A stretch of DNA of 64,000 bases. Origin: Chitinophagaceae bacterium (GTDB taxonomy: Bacteria > Bacteroidota > Bacteroidia > Chitinophagales > Chitinophagaceae). Both the position numbers and the translations under genes were made by a program. The notes beneath the pieces were generated by a model that ran no database searches, had not been told where the DNA came from, and saw only the letters and a list, made by a program, of their open reading frames with translations. The stretch spans positions 248,001 through 312,000 of the forward strand of contig JADJVB010000012.1 in assembly GCA_016710745.1 (NCBI GenBank), written 5' to 3'. Positions within the stretch are counted from its first letter, which is position 1, and each line of letters begins with the position of its first letter. This document shows, in pieces, positions 25,217-34,411 of this stretch.

Positions 25217-26437
25217 ATGAACATTAAACTTTTACTTTCAACATCTTTTATTGCGGCGGGTCTTGCCGCTTCGGCCCAGGATGCCGGTAAAACCTTCGCT
25301 ATAACCGGCGATGGTAATCATGATTTTATGTGGATGAACATCCGCCAGGTAGACATTAATACCGGTAAAATTGTTCAGGATGTTTACCAAAGAGAAAAAA
25401 CAGCCTTTGTGATGATGGATGCCGATTCCAAAGCAAATTCGATGGCGGCACAACGGCCCACCGAAACTATGGTGGCAGCAGCGGCCTACGACAAAAATCA
25501 AAACAAACTGTTCTTTACACCCATGCGTGTGGGTGAACTGCGTTGGCTTGATTTAAGTGCCGGGGGCAATACCCAAAAATACTATACGGTTACTTCCTCA
25601 CTGCTAAATACCAAGGTGGCGCTTACTGATGAAGCCAATCATTTTACCCGGATGGTGATTGCCGCCGATGGTAATGGGTATGCGTTAACCAACGACGGAA
25701 GCCGGTTGGTAAAATTTACTACGGGTAAAAAAGTAACGATCACCGATCTGGGGCCTGTTGTGGATGATGAATCAAACAAAACGGTTTCTATTAAGAACAA
25801 ATGTACCAGTTGGGGTGGTGATATGATTGCCGATGCGTATAATAAATTGTATATTATTTCGGCCAATCACTATGTGTTTTCCCTGGATATAGATAGCAGG
25901 AAAGCAAAACAGATCGGCTATATTACCGGTTTGCCGGCCACTTACAGTACCAATGGCGCGGCAGTTGATAATGACGGCAATGTTGTAGTAGCCAGCGCCA
26001 ATGCATTTGCCGGATATTATAAGTTTTCCATGAAGGATTTTGTGGCCAGTTTTATTGAAGGATCGGATATGGTTTATAATGCCTCCGACCTCGCTAATGG
26101 TAACTTGTTGTATCAAAAAGAAGTAGACGCAGCCAGAACCTTTGCCGATTTTAAACCCGTTGTTCCGGTGTTAACCAATGAGGCCCATATTTTCCCCAAC
26201 CCGGTTACCAACAGCGAATTCAATATTTATTTTGAAGGACAGGCCGCCGGAAAATATAATGTTACCATTACTGACTTGTCTGGAAAGCCGCTGATGAACA
26301 GAATTGTAACGGTTAATGCAAAAACACAGATCGAGACCGTGCCCATGAGCAGAAGTTTTGCCAAAGGGATGTATATGGTTAAAGTTACTGATGCCAACAA
26401 CAAATTTATTTTCACAGAAAGAATTGTGGTGAATTAA
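25217..26437 (+). CDS. T9SS cargo protein with type A sorting domain, unknown function
   Basis: The 406-residue product has a signal peptide ending near AASAQ (residue 20), a middle region that looks like a beta-propeller-type or repeat fold (motifs such as ANHFTRMVIAADGNGYALTNDG and NGAAVDNDGNVVVASA), and a C-terminal type IX secretion sorting domain of about 80 residues (EAHIFPNPVTNSEFNIYFEG, then NVTITDLSGKPL and KGMYMVKVTDAN). It is thus predicted to cross the outer membrane and be anchored or released. No catalytic residues are evident. A strong terminator follows at 26461. Confidence 0.85.
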   Translation: MNIKLLLSTSFIAAGLAASAQDAGKTFAITGDGNHDFMWMNIRQVDINTGKIVQDVYQREKTAFVMMDADSKANSMAAQRPTETMVAAAAYDKNQNKLFFTPMRVGELRWLDLSAGGNTQKYYTVTSSLLNTKVALTDEANHFTRMVIAADGNGYALTNDGSRLVKFTTGKKVTITDLGPVVDDESNKTVSIKNKCTSWGGDMIADAYNKLYIISANHYVFSLDIDSRKAKQIGYITGLPATYSTNGAAVDNDGNVVVASANAFAGYYKFSMKDFVASFIEGSDMVYNASDLANGNLLYQKEVDAARTFADFKPVVPVLTNEAHIFPNPVTNSEFNIYFEGQAAGKYNVTITDLSGKPLMNRIVTVNAKTQIETVPMSRSFAKGMYMVKVTDANNKFIFTERIVVN

Positions 26438-26460
26438 GATAGTACGGTTATTAAGTATGA

Positions 26461-26489
26461 GGGTTGTCAGTTTTGACAACCCTTTTTTT
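26461..26489 (+). terminator. Terminator after the T9SS cargo gene
   Basis: GGGTTGTCA (26461-26469) pairs perfectly with TGACAACCC (26474-26482) around GTTT, followed by seven T residues. Confidence 0.92.
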
Positions 26490-26579
26490 ATTCAGTAATA
26501 AAAAGATTGATTTGTTTCGACTGAATTGTCGGAAATTTGTGGCTATGACTTATTTCGGTAATCAATAAAAAAGGCAGAT

Positions 26580-27146
26580 TTGCAGGATATAGAACCATAT
26601 TATAACTGGCGGCATCTTTATGCAGCCGAAGAAGACAAACAATCGCCATTTTACGGCCGCGAATACAGTGAGTTTGAATTCTCGAACACCGTCTACAATT
26701 TTTATATACACCCGCAGGGGGATGACTTCGGTTCCCGAACATTGTACATGAAGATCTTATTTGTTGAATATGAACAGAATTTTGCGATCATTGAATTGTT
26801 GGGTGAATGGAATGATGCCATTGAAAATGACATCATGACTTTGCGCCGCGACATTACGGATATCATGTTTCTGCAGGGTATTAGCAAGTATATTCTGATC
26901 GCAGAAAATGTGTTGAATTTTCACAGCAGCGATGATAGCTATTATGCCGATTGGTATGAACAACTGGAGGACGCCGGAGGCTGGATAGTTATTCTTGACA
27001 TGCCGGCGCAAAGTCAGTACGATTTTGTACGGGCCAGGTTGAATCAATATGTAGCCCTGATTGATTTTCCACAATGGCGCACGCTAAAGCCCGAAATCGT
27101 TTTTGAACAAATCGACAATTTGATAATTAAAAGAATCAACGAATAA
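26580..27146 (+). CDS. Conserved hypothetical protein upstream of sdhC
   Basis: The 188-residue soluble protein is rich in aromatic and acidic residues (MQDIEPYYNWRHLYAAEEDK at the start; YEQNFAIIELLGEWNDAIEND in the middle). There is no signal peptide or membrane span. I do not recognise a domain. The start is a TTG; the first in-frame ATG would remove about 57 residues of well-structured sequence, so TTG is preferred. The gene lies 118 bases upstream of sdhC with a promoter-like -7 element in between, so it is a neighbour and not surely part of the sdh operon. Confidence 0.75.
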   Translation: MQDIEPYYNWRHLYAAEEDKQSPFYGREYSEFEFSNTVYNFYIHPQGDDFGSRTLYMKILFVEYEQNFAIIELLGEWNDAIENDIMTLRRDITDIMFLQGISKYILIAENVLNFHSSDDSYYADWYEQLEDAGGWIVILDMPAQSQYDFVRARLNQYVALIDFPQWRTLKPEIVFEQIDNLIIKRINE

Positions 27147-27212
27147 AGTATTCAAGTTGCAACAAAAGCCATAAAACTTTTGTTTATTTACTGTTTTTGG
27201 CTTAACCTGTCG

Positions 27213-27220
27213 TATTTTTG
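27213..27220 (+). promoter_or_regulatory. Candidate -7 element for the sdh operon
   Basis: TATTTTTG matches TAnnTTTG exactly, 44 bases before the sdhC ATG. A TTTG at 27196-27199 is 13 bases upstream, closer than the ideal spacing. Confidence 0.5.
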
Positions 27221-27264
27221 CTGCCAGCAGCGAATGGAACAAATCAAACTCTAACTCTTTCACA

Positions 27265-27945
27265 ATGACCTGGAAAAATTTATTCACTTCTTCAATCGGA
27301 AAAAAATTAACAATGGGCCTTACGGGTCTTTTTTTAATCAGTTTTCTGATTGTACATGTAGGTGTTAATTCCTGCATCTTCGTAAATGACGGCGGCGACA
27401 CCTTTAACACAGCGGCGCATTTCATGAGTCATAACTGGATACTGCGTATCATGGAGATCGGATTATTTGCCGGGTTGATGATCCATATCGTACAGGGTTT
27501 GATTCTCTGGAAACAAAACAACAGCGCCAGGCCGGTAAATTATTCGGTAAGTGCCGCAAACCAAAACAGCAAATGGTATAGCCGTTCCATGGGTTTACTG
27601 GGAACCTTGTTATTGTTTTTTCTGGTTATTCATGTTTCCAAATTTTTTGTCGACACTAAAATTGCCTTGTATGGAGAAGGCGGTATCAATGATGCCAGCC
27701 ATAATTTATACCTGGAAATGAAAGAAGAATTTCAGAAATGGTGGATCGTGTTGATCTACCTGCTGGGCGTTATATCGCTGTTCTGGCATTTATTGCACGG
27801 TTTTCAAAGTGCCTTTCAAACGCTTGGAATCAATCACAAAAAATATACACCTGTTATTAAAGCGATCGGTATTGGGTACACGATCATTGTTTGTATCTTA
27901 TTTGCATTAATGCCCATTTCGTTTTACCTGGGTTGGATAAATTAA
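27265..27945 (+). CDS. sdhC: Succinate dehydrogenase cytochrome b subunit
   Basis: The 226-residue protein is the membrane anchor of a class B type succinate:quinone oxidoreductase, which uses one large cytochrome b subunit. Five hydrophobic segments lie at about residues 12-38, 53-75, 105-125, 152-178 and 199-220, with His residues in or near them (for example HVGVN, LMIHIVQG, VIHVSKF, FWHLLHGFQSAF) positioned to ligate two hemes. It is followed 29 bases later by sdhA, as in other Bacteroidota. Confidence 0.93.
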   Translation: MTWKNLFTSSIGKKLTMGLTGLFLISFLIVHVGVNSCIFVNDGGDTFNTAAHFMSHNWILRIMEIGLFAGLMIHIVQGLILWKQNNSARPVNYSVSAANQNSKWYSRSMGLLGTLLLFFLVIHVSKFFVDTKIALYGEGGINDASHNLYLEMKEEFQKWWIVLIYLLGVISLFWHLLHGFQSAFQTLGINHKKYTPVIKAIGIGYTIIVCILFALMPISFYLGWIN

Positions 27946-27974
27946 ATTCGGATTAACTAATTAATTATATACAA

Positions 27975-29951
27975 ATGTCTTTAGATTCAAAAATTCCGCA
28001 GGGCGACATGGATAAAAAATGGACCGATTACAAAGGCCATGTAAAACTTGTTAATCCCACCAACAAAAGAAAACTCGAAGTGATTGTGGTTGGAACCGGT
28101 TTGGCCGGGGCTTCTGCTGCTGCATCTTTGGGCGAAATGGGATACCAGGTTAAAGCATTTTGTTTTCAGGATAGTCCGCGGCGGGCACATAGTATTGCGG
28201 CCCAGGGCGGCATCAATGCGGCAAAAAATTATCAGAATGACGGTGATTCTGTTTTTCGATTATTTTACGACACGGTTAAAGGTGGTGATTACAGAGCCAG
28301 AGAGGCCAATGTTCACCGTTTGGCGGAGGTAAGTTCGGCCATTATTGACCAATGTGTGGCGCAAGGGGTTCCTTTTGCCCGGGAATATGGCGGCTTATTA
28401 AGTAACCGCAGTTTCGGTGGTACCCAGGTACAACGTACGTTTTATGCTGCCGGGCAAACCGGCCAACAATTACTGTTAGGAGCTTATAGTGCCCTGGAGC
28501 GGCAGGTTGCCCTGGGCAATGTGACGATGTATAACCGCCACGAAATGCTGGATATCGTGAAAATTGATGGTAAGGCAAGAGGTATTATTGCCCGGAACCT
28601 GGTAAACGGAACTTTGGAAAGGCATTTCGGCCATGCCGTGCTGTTATGCACCGGCGGATACGGCAATGTATTTTATTTGAGTACCAATGCCATGGGCAGC
28701 AATGTAACAGCAGCCTGGAAAGCGCATAAACAAGGGGCATTTTTTGGAAATCCCTGTTTTACACAAATTCATCCAACCTGTATACCGGTAAGTGGCGATC
28801 ACCAGAGTAAACTAACGCTGATGAGTGAGAGTTTACGTAATGACGGAAGGATTTGGGTGCCCAAGAAAAAAAATGATACCCGCAAGGGCGTTGATATACC
28901 TGAGGATGAGCGTGATTATTATTTAGAGCGCAGATATCCGGCTTTTGGAAACCTGGTGCCCCGCGATGTGGCTTCCAGGGCAGCCAAAGAAAGATGTGAT
29001 GAAGGATACGGTGTTGGAACAACCAGGATGGCTGTATTCCTGGATTTTGCCGATGCCATAAAACGTTATGGCAAAATTGAAGCCGGTAAACAGGGGCTGG
29101 ATCATGTTGACGAAGCAACCATTATTAAAATGGGTAAGGGTGTTGTTGAAGAAAAATATGGTAACCTGTTTGAAATGTATGAGAAAATTACCGGCGAAAA
29201 CCCCTACGAAATGCCGATGCGCATCTACCCGGCCGTGCATTATACCATGGGCGGGCTTTGGGTTGATTATGAATTAAAAACTACCGTAGATGGTTTATAT
29301 GCACTGGGCGAGGCAAATTTCAGTGATCATGGTGCAAACCGCCTGGGGGCGAGTGCCTTGATGCAGGGCCTGGCCGATGGTTATTTTGTAATTCCGTATA
29401 CGCTTGGAAATTACCTGGCCGATGAAATACGCACGGCATCCATTCCAACCGATCACCCGGCTTTTGAAGAAACAGAAAAAACAGTGGGCGACAGGATCAA
29501 TCAATTGATGAACATCAAAGGAAAACAAACAGTGGAAAGTTTTCATAAGCGTTTGGGCAAGATCATGTGGGATAAATGCGGCATGGCCCGCAATGCAAAA
29601 GGATTAGAGGAAGCTATTGTGGAAATTCAGACATTAAAAAAAGAATTCTGGAGCGATGTAAAGATACCCGGTGAAATAAATGAAATGAATCCCGAGCTGG
29701 ATAAAGCGGGCAGGGTAGCCGATTTTATTGAATTGGGCGAATTGATGTGTAAGGATGCTTTGGACAGAAATGAAAGTTGCGGAGGTCACTTCAGGGAAGA
29801 ATCGCAAACCGATGAAGGCGAAGCAAAACGCGATGACGACAATTTCAGTTATGTGTCGGCCTGGGAGTATAAAGGAGAAAGTAACTGGCAGTTGAATAAA
29901 GAACCATTGACCTTCGACATTGTAAAACCAACACAACGCTCTTATAAATAA
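27975..29951 (+). CDS. sdhA: Succinate dehydrogenase / fumarate reductase flavoprotein subunit
   Basis: SdhA oxidises succinate to fumarate and passes electrons to SdhB. The 658-residue protein has the FAD-binding dinucleotide motif VVGTGLAGASAAASLG near residues 37-52, the SIAAQGGINAAKNY segment with the adjacent His to which FAD is covalently bound in this family (RRAHS), and the active-site regions IHPTCIP and HYTMGGLWVDY. The C-terminal part includes a conserved RNESCGGHFREES. It is normally followed closely by sdhB; here the two are separated by a glycosyltransferase gene. Confidence 0.97.
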   Translation: MSLDSKIPQGDMDKKWTDYKGHVKLVNPTNKRKLEVIVVGTGLAGASAAASLGEMGYQVKAFCFQDSPRRAHSIAAQGGINAAKNYQNDGDSVFRLFYDTVKGGDYRAREANVHRLAEVSSAIIDQCVAQGVPFAREYGGLLSNRSFGGTQVQRTFYAAGQTGQQLLLGAYSALERQVALGNVTMYNRHEMLDIVKIDGKARGIIARNLVNGTLERHFGHAVLLCTGGYGNVFYLSTNAMGSNVTAAWKAHKQGAFFGNPCFTQIHPTCIPVSGDHQSKLTLMSESLRNDGRIWVPKKKNDTRKGVDIPEDERDYYLERRYPAFGNLVPRDVASRAAKERCDEGYGVGTTRMAVFLDFADAIKRYGKIEAGKQGLDHVDEATIIKMGKGVVEEKYGNLFEMYEKITGENPYEMPMRIYPAVHYTMGGLWVDYELKTTVDGLYALGEANFSDHGANRLGASALMQGLADGYFVIPYTLGNYLADEIRTASIPTDHPAFEETEKTVGDRINQLMNIKGKQTVESFHKRLGKIMWDKCGMARNAKGLEEAIVEIQTLKKEFWSDVKIPGEINEMNPELDKAGRVADFIELGELMCKDALDRNESCGGHFREESQTDEGEAKRDDDNFSYVSAWEYKGESNWQLNKEPLTFDIVKPTQRSYK

Positions 29952-30075
29952 AATACCACGAAACCCCGCCTGGCGGATCTTAAAATGGTGTTGAATTAAT
30001 AATGCGACATAACAAAAGTTGATTGAAATAATTAATAATCATTAAATCAAAGCACCCCTTTTGGGGCACAGGGGT

Positions 30076-30963
30076 ATGAAAGTAAGCGGTTTCACATTTG
30101 TAAAAAATGCAGTGAAATATGGATACCCCGTGGTTGAATCAATAAGATCGATTTTGCCACTTGTGGATGAAATGATTGTTAGCCTCGGAGATTCGGAAGA
30201 CGAAACGAATGCATTGATCGCATCGATTGGTTCTGATAAAATAAAAATTATTCACTCTGTTTGGGATAAAACTTTATTGGAAGGAGGGAAAGTGCTGGCA
30301 GTGGAAACCGATAAGGCGATGGATGCCACGGCAACGGATAGCGACTGGCTCTTTTATATACAGGCTGATGAAGTGTTACATGAACAATATCATCCGGTGA
30401 TATGGAGTGCCATGGAAAAATATAAGGATGATAAAAGGGTAGCAGGTTTATTGTTTAACTACCATCATTTTTATGGAAGCTACAGGTACATTGGTGATGG
30501 AAGAGAGTGGTATAGTAAGGAGATCAGGGTTATCCGCAATGATAAAGGTATCCGGAGTTACAGGGATGCGCAGGGCTTCAGGTGGAAAAATGATGATAAG
30601 CTGCAGGTGAAATTGATTGATGCGTTTATATATCATTACGGTTGGGTACGAAACCCGGTAACGATGTACCGGAAAAGGGAAAGATTTGGCAAAATGTGGG
30701 ACGGACAGGGTGAAACGGAAGCAGCAAGGATGGCGCGTGAATCAAAGCACATTGAATTTGACTACTCAAAGATTGATTCGGTAACCGTTTTTAACGGAAC
30801 CCATCCGCAGGTAATGAAAGACCTGATGAGTAAGGAAGACTGGACATTGGAGATGGACGTAAAAAAGAAGAATTTTAAGAACATGAAGCATAGAATCTTA
30901 TATTTTTTGTGGCGAAAATTTGGATGGCGGCCGTTTGAATACCGGAATTTTAAGAGGATTTAA
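30076..30963 (+). CDS. Family 2-type glycosyltransferase located between sdhA and sdhB
   Basis: The 295-residue protein has a GT-A-like N-terminus (MKVSGFTFVKNAVKYGYPVVESIRS), a nucleotide-binding acidic patch (SLGDSEDETN), and the segment DWLFYIQADEVLHE where the Q-A-D-E group stands in the position of the metal-binding motif. The C-terminus (residues about 255-295) is basic. Proteins like this transfer sugars to polysaccharides or glycoproteins; the acceptor is unknown. I choose the ATG at 30076, preceded by AGGGG, over a TTG at 30061. It has no obvious link to respiration and sits inside the sdh operon with the same strand. Confidence 0.85.
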   Translation: MKVSGFTFVKNAVKYGYPVVESIRSILPLVDEMIVSLGDSEDETNALIASIGSDKIKIIHSVWDKTLLEGGKVLAVETDKAMDATATDSDWLFYIQADEVLHEQYHPVIWSAMEKYKDDKRVAGLLFNYHHFYGSYRYIGDGREWYSKEIRVIRNDKGIRSYRDAQGFRWKNDDKLQVKLIDAFIYHYGWVRNPVTMYRKRERFGKMWDGQGETEAARMARESKHIEFDYSKIDSVTVFNGTHPQVMKDLMSKEDWTLEMDVKKKNFKNMKHRILYFLWRKFGWRPFEYRNFKRI

Positions 30964-31046
30964 TTCTTTGATACTGTTTACAAATCAAAAACTGAAAAGC
31001 TGATACGAAACAATTAAACAATTCGACAAATTAAGCAATTTATTAT

Positions 31047-31811
31047 ATGGAACACTACAACATGAACCTCACCCTGAAAGTGTGGAAACAAAAAAACAGC
31101 AAAACCAAAGGTAGTTTTGAAACCTACCAGGTTAAAGATATTTCTTCTGAAATGTCGTTCCTGGAAATGTTTGATGTGTTGAACGAAAAGTTAATTACCG
31201 AAGGAAAAGATCCGATCGCTTTTGATCATGACTGCCGCGAAGGTATTTGTGGAATGTGTAGTATGTATATTGATGGCAGGGCTCATGGTCCGTGGACAAG
31301 AAATACAGTTTGTCAATTACATATGCGTGCCTTTAAGGACGGTGATACCATCGTGGTTGAACCCTGGCGTTCGGCTGCTTTCCCCGTTATTAAAGATTTG
31401 ATGGTTAACCGTGATTCTTTCGACAGGATCATGCAGGCAGGTGGCTTTATTTCTGTTAACACCGGTAATGCAGTTGATGCCAATTCATTGCCGATAGATA
31501 AAAAAGATGCTGATGCTGCGTTAGATGCGGCTTCCTGTATAGGATGTGGTGCCTGTGTGGCAGCCTGCAAAAACAGCAGTGCTATGTTATTTGTTAGTGC
31601 AAAGGTGTCCCAACTGGCATTGTTACCTCAGGGCCAGCCGGAAAGAGAATCCAGGGTACTGAATATGGTGGCTCAAATGGATAAGGAAGGATTTGGAAAT
31701 TGCACGAATACTTATGCTTGTGAAGCAGAATGCCCCAAGGGAATTTCTGTCGCCAATATTGCCAGGTTGAACAGGGAATATTTGATAGCCGGGTTTACAA
31801 CCGAGCAATAG
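31047..31811 (+). CDS. sdhB: Succinate dehydrogenase iron-sulfur subunit
   Basis: SdhB relays electrons from the flavin to the heme/quinone site. The 254-residue protein carries the [2Fe-2S] Cys set in CREGICGMC and TVCQLH (residues about 68-76 and 91-96), and the [4Fe-4S] and [3Fe-4S] sets in CIGCGACVAAC and CTNTYACEAECPKG. A second in-frame ATG, 15 bases downstream, gives MNLTLKVWK and could be the real start. It is separated from sdhA by the glycosyltransferase gene and a gap of about 80 bases. Confidence 0.96.
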   Translation: MEHYNMNLTLKVWKQKNSKTKGSFETYQVKDISSEMSFLEMFDVLNEKLITEGKDPIAFDHDCREGICGMCSMYIDGRAHGPWTRNTVCQLHMRAFKDGDTIVVEPWRSAAFPVIKDLMVNRDSFDRIMQAGGFISVNTGNAVDANSLPIDKKDADAALDAASCIGCGACVAACKNSSAMLFVSAKVSQLALLPQGQPERESRVLNMVAQMDKEGFGNCTNTYACEAECPKGISVANIARLNREYLIAGFTTEQ

Positions 31812-31850
31812 TGACTGGTATGGGAGATTGAATAAAGAAATAAGAATCGA

Positions 31851-32777
31851 TTATTTGTTCTTTTTTCTTTTTTTAATGGTAAATACCCTGGAAATGTTAA
31901 ATCCAAAATGAATATCGCCTTTAAAGAAATCGCCCGTTGTTTCGGTGATAAACGTTTTTTCTGTCATCCCCGTAGAATTCGTAAAATGTAATTGAAAAAC
32001 GTGCCCCCCGGTTTCAATATCAAAACCCACCGCCAGCGAATTTTTTGTACCGTTGATTCGGTAGTTTTCTCCTTCAACAAATGATATTGGCAGTACATGA
32101 TAATATTCTGCATTAAAGCTCAATCGTTTTGATAATTTTATTCTTCCTCCGATTCCCAGGGCAAAAATATCATTTGGCTCCGATACCGTATTGGCCAGGT
32201 TATCATGCACAAATGAAGGCATAAGTTGCAAAGACAATCCTTCACTGAATTTTCGGGCAATGATCAACTGGTGCGCAAATGATAAACGTGACGTATAAAA
32301 ATTCTGGCGCTTTGGGTCTTCCCATTTTAAAGTTTTAAGCATTACCGTTGTTACAGCGCTTACAGATACCGGGGAAGGCCAGCTTCCTCCGCTTGATTGT
32401 CTAATAATTTTGAACTTGCCAAAGGCGTCATATTGTTTTTGATAGGTGCTTCGGCCAATACCGATCATCAGCCTTTTTGAAATGCCATAATCGAGTCCCA
32501 TGCGCATGCTGGCCTGATCCAATCCAAATAGTTCGTAGCCGCCCCTGTTCAACATCCCAAACCGGTGCGATATTTTGACATCGAGCACACCAGCCGCTAC
32601 ATTTTCAACGGTGTGGCCATTCATCAACCTGGTGGTTTTGAAAGTTGCAGTAGCGAAGTTTTTTTTCTTCGAAAATTTATCTTTTTCTTCCTCAAGCAAA
32701 TTCATAAGATCGTCCTGTGCATATAATTTGGAGAACGACAGACTTAACAGAAGAAACAACAGCATATTGGTTTTCAT
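31851..32777 (-). CDS. DUF5777-family outer-membrane beta-barrel protein
   Basis: The 308-residue product has a signal peptide ending at about residue 20 (KLYAQ) and then alternating strands typical of an outer-membrane barrel (for example FATATFKTTRLMNGHTVENV, MRMGLDYGISKRLMIGIGRS, LSFNAEYYHVLPISF). It ends in a basic tail. The gene lies 12 bases after the YceI-family gene in a run of five envelope genes. Family members often neighbour YceI and heme-motif genes in this phylum, but I am not aware of an assigned function. Confidence 0.8.
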   Translation of the reverse strand: MKTNMLLFLLLSLSFSKLYAQDDLMNLLEEEKDKFSKKKNFATATFKTTRLMNGHTVENVAAGVLDVKISHRFGMLNRGGYELFGLDQASMRMGLDYGISKRLMIGIGRSTYQKQYDAFGKFKIIRQSSGGSWPSPVSVSAVTTVMLKTLKWEDPKRQNFYTSRLSFAHQLIIARKFSEGLSLQLMPSFVHDNLANTVSEPNDIFALGIGGRIKLSKRLSFNAEYYHVLPISFVEGENYRINGTKNSLAVGFDIETGGHVFQLHFTNSTGMTEKTFITETTGDFFKGDIHFGFNISRVFTIKKRKKNK

Positions 32778-32789
32778 GAATTGGTGGGT

Positions 32790-33341
32790 TTAATTTTTTT
32801 TATCATACCGGCAGTCAACAGTAATATCAATTTGTTCAGAGATCTTGTCTTCAACCAGCGCAGGAATAGTGATGTTAAAATCTGCAAGTTTTATGGTGAA
32901 TGTCGCATTCACCTGCACTTTACCGGATTTAATCGTTAGGGAACCCATGGTTTTGATCCGTTTCGTAATGCCGTGCAAATTCATATCGCCCTCTACTGAA
33001 GTTGTATAGGTCCCATCTCTGGTAAGGTTGATATCAGCCAGGTTCGTGATCTTTCCTTTAAAGGTTGATTTTGGGAATTTGTTACTTTCAACATAATTCT
33101 CGTTAAAATGTTCCTCCATCAGGGCCCGGTCGAAATGAAAACTTTTTAATAAAATGGCGAATACCATTTCGCCGTTCTGTGTATTAAGCACACTGGATAC
33201 TTCATTATTTTCAGCCTCCACTTTTTCAACTGTTGAGCGGGAATGAAAGGTTACACTGCCCGTTTTTGTTATATAAATTGATTGAGCATCCGCTGCTATT
33301 ACAGGCAGTATTGATAATAATGCAAATATTATTTTTTTCAT
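32790..33341 (-). CDS. YceI-family lipid-binding periplasmic protein
   Basis: The 183-residue protein has a signal peptide (cleavage near ADAQS, residue 19) and a YceI-type lipocalin-like beta-barrel: TKTGSVTFHSRSTVEKVEA, then AILLKSFHFDRALMEEHFNENYVES, followed by SKFPKSTFKGKI and the DMNLHGITKRIKTMGSL segment. YceI proteins bind isoprenoid-type lipids in their cavity. It is nine bases from the heme-motif lipoprotein gene upstream and 12 bases from the DUF5777 gene downstream, so all three form one transcript. A quinone-like ligand would fit the neighbourhood, but this is inference. Confidence 0.9.
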   Translation of the reverse strand: MKKIIFALLSILPVIAADAQSIYITKTGSVTFHSRSTVEKVEAENNEVSSVLNTQNGEMVFAILLKSFHFDRALMEEHFNENYVESNKFPKSTFKGKITNLADINLTRDGTYTTSVEGDMNLHGITKRIKTMGSLTIKSGKVQVNATFTIKLADFNITIPALVEDKISEQIDITVDCRYDKKN

Positions 33342-33350
33342 GTTGGTATT

Positions 33351-33740
33351 TTAATTGTTTAAAGTGCCGGAGCTGATCCATTGTTGAATTTTTATCAAAG
33401 TACAGGAGGGCAACTTGGCTGAATTCTTGGGCATGGCAGCGTACCCTGCATCATGATTCATCGATCCCATAAGTTTGCCATTGTTGGCCTGGGTTGCTAT
33501 ACCACTATAGGTATCCAGTATAATACCACTGGCGGCATCATTTGAATTATGGCATCCGCCGACGTTGCAGCTGGTATTCATTACCGGTAATACGTCGCTG
33601 GAATATTTTGCAACTATTGACGTGTCGCAGGGGAGATTGCTTCCCGGGTACAACAGATCCGCTTTATCGTAATAACAACTTTCAACAGACAAAACTGATA
33701 TAACAGAAACCAATACAAAAAACAATGATCCGGTCTTCAT
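33351..33740 (-). CDS. Small lipoprotein with a c-type heme motif
   Basis: The 129-residue product has a lipoprotein signal (SVESC, Cys about residue 22). A CX4CH motif (CNVGGCH, near residue 58) is followed by a tail holding MPKNSAKLP and IKIQQWISSG, which matches the Met-axial-ligand and final helix pattern of planctomycete-type cytochrome c domains. One heme c per chain is predicted, on the periplasmic side of a membrane. The same motif pair recurs at the end of the SprB-repeat gene at 34412. It lies nine bases upstream of the YceI gene. Confidence 0.8.
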   Translation of the reverse strand: MKTGSLFFVLVSVISVLSVESCYYDKADLLYPGSNLPCDTSIVAKYSSDVLPVMNTSCNVGGCHNSNDAASGIILDTYSGIATQANNGKLMGSMNHDAGYAAMPKNSAKLPSCTLIKIQQWISSGTLNN

Positions 33741-33823
33741 AATAATATTTTAGTGCTGAGTAATATTTAATTGTTCTGCGATCCGGCGGCGATCGATTTT
33801 GGTTTAAAAAATATATTAATAAT

Positions 33824-34249
33824 TTAGTCGCCCTGAAGAATACACCTGACCAGCACAACATCGGTAAGAAAACCTGTACAGATTCCTTTTATAGAAACCG
33901 ACTTGTTGGGTTTGATCTCCCGCACGCTTTTACCTTCAAGGGTGCATATTAATCCACTTAGGTCGGTGCCTTTCATAGTGATTACCGGTTCTCCTTTTTG
34001 ATTTGTTGAAACATCATTTATTTCTCCCTGTATCTCAAGAACCTTGTCGAGGTATTTCGCGTTTGCTTCGGTTTCATCATTTTCGTAAGCTCTTGCCAGT
34101 TCTCTTGCCGACACCGGGATTGCTTTTGTTTCTTCAATATTCCGGTGGGGTTTTGTGTACAGTTTATAGCCCACAAAACCAATTGAAACGGTTATCAGCA
34201 ACAGAGACAGAAGAACCCGGGAGACTATTTTTTTTCTACTACTTTTCAT
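33824..34249 (-). CDS. Membrane-anchored OB-fold (tRNA_anti-like) protein
   Basis: The product of about 141 residues has an N-terminal membrane anchor (SRVLLSLLLITVSIGFVGYKLYT) and an OB-like domain of the tRNA_anti-like type (from about residue 40: SARELARAYENDETEANAKY, then DKVLEIQGEINDVSTNQKGE and VSIKGICTGFLTDVVLVRC). The domain faces the periplasm. The ligand is unknown. I use the ATG at 34249 because it starts directly with basic residues before the anchor; an upstream ATG at 34288 would add 13 residues. It lies 83 bases upstream of the heme-motif lipoprotein gene. Confidence 0.8.
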   Translation of the reverse strand: MKSSRKKIVSRVLLSLLLITVSIGFVGYKLYTKPHRNIEETKAIPVSARELARAYENDETEANAKYLDKVLEIQGEINDVSTNQKGEPVITMKGTDLSGLICTLEGKSVREIKPNKSVSIKGICTGFLTDVVLVRCILQGD

Positions 34250-34411
34250 AAAATAATATTTTATTAAACAAACTAAATATGAAGCCAAACTTATTTTTTA
34301 TTAAAAATTACCTGCTCAATCTGCAGTTAATCCTGCTGAACCTGTATTCTTGATATTGTATGCCGGCCAGCCGGTTATTTTTAAAATTTGTTACCGGGCT
34401 GTTCATTTAAT

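Noticed and set aside
30053..30068. CCCC-TTTT-GGGG hairpin after sdhA as a terminator
   Set aside because: The stem has only four G-C pairs and no T-tract, so it would not be expected to stop transcription before the glycosyltransferase and sdhB genes.
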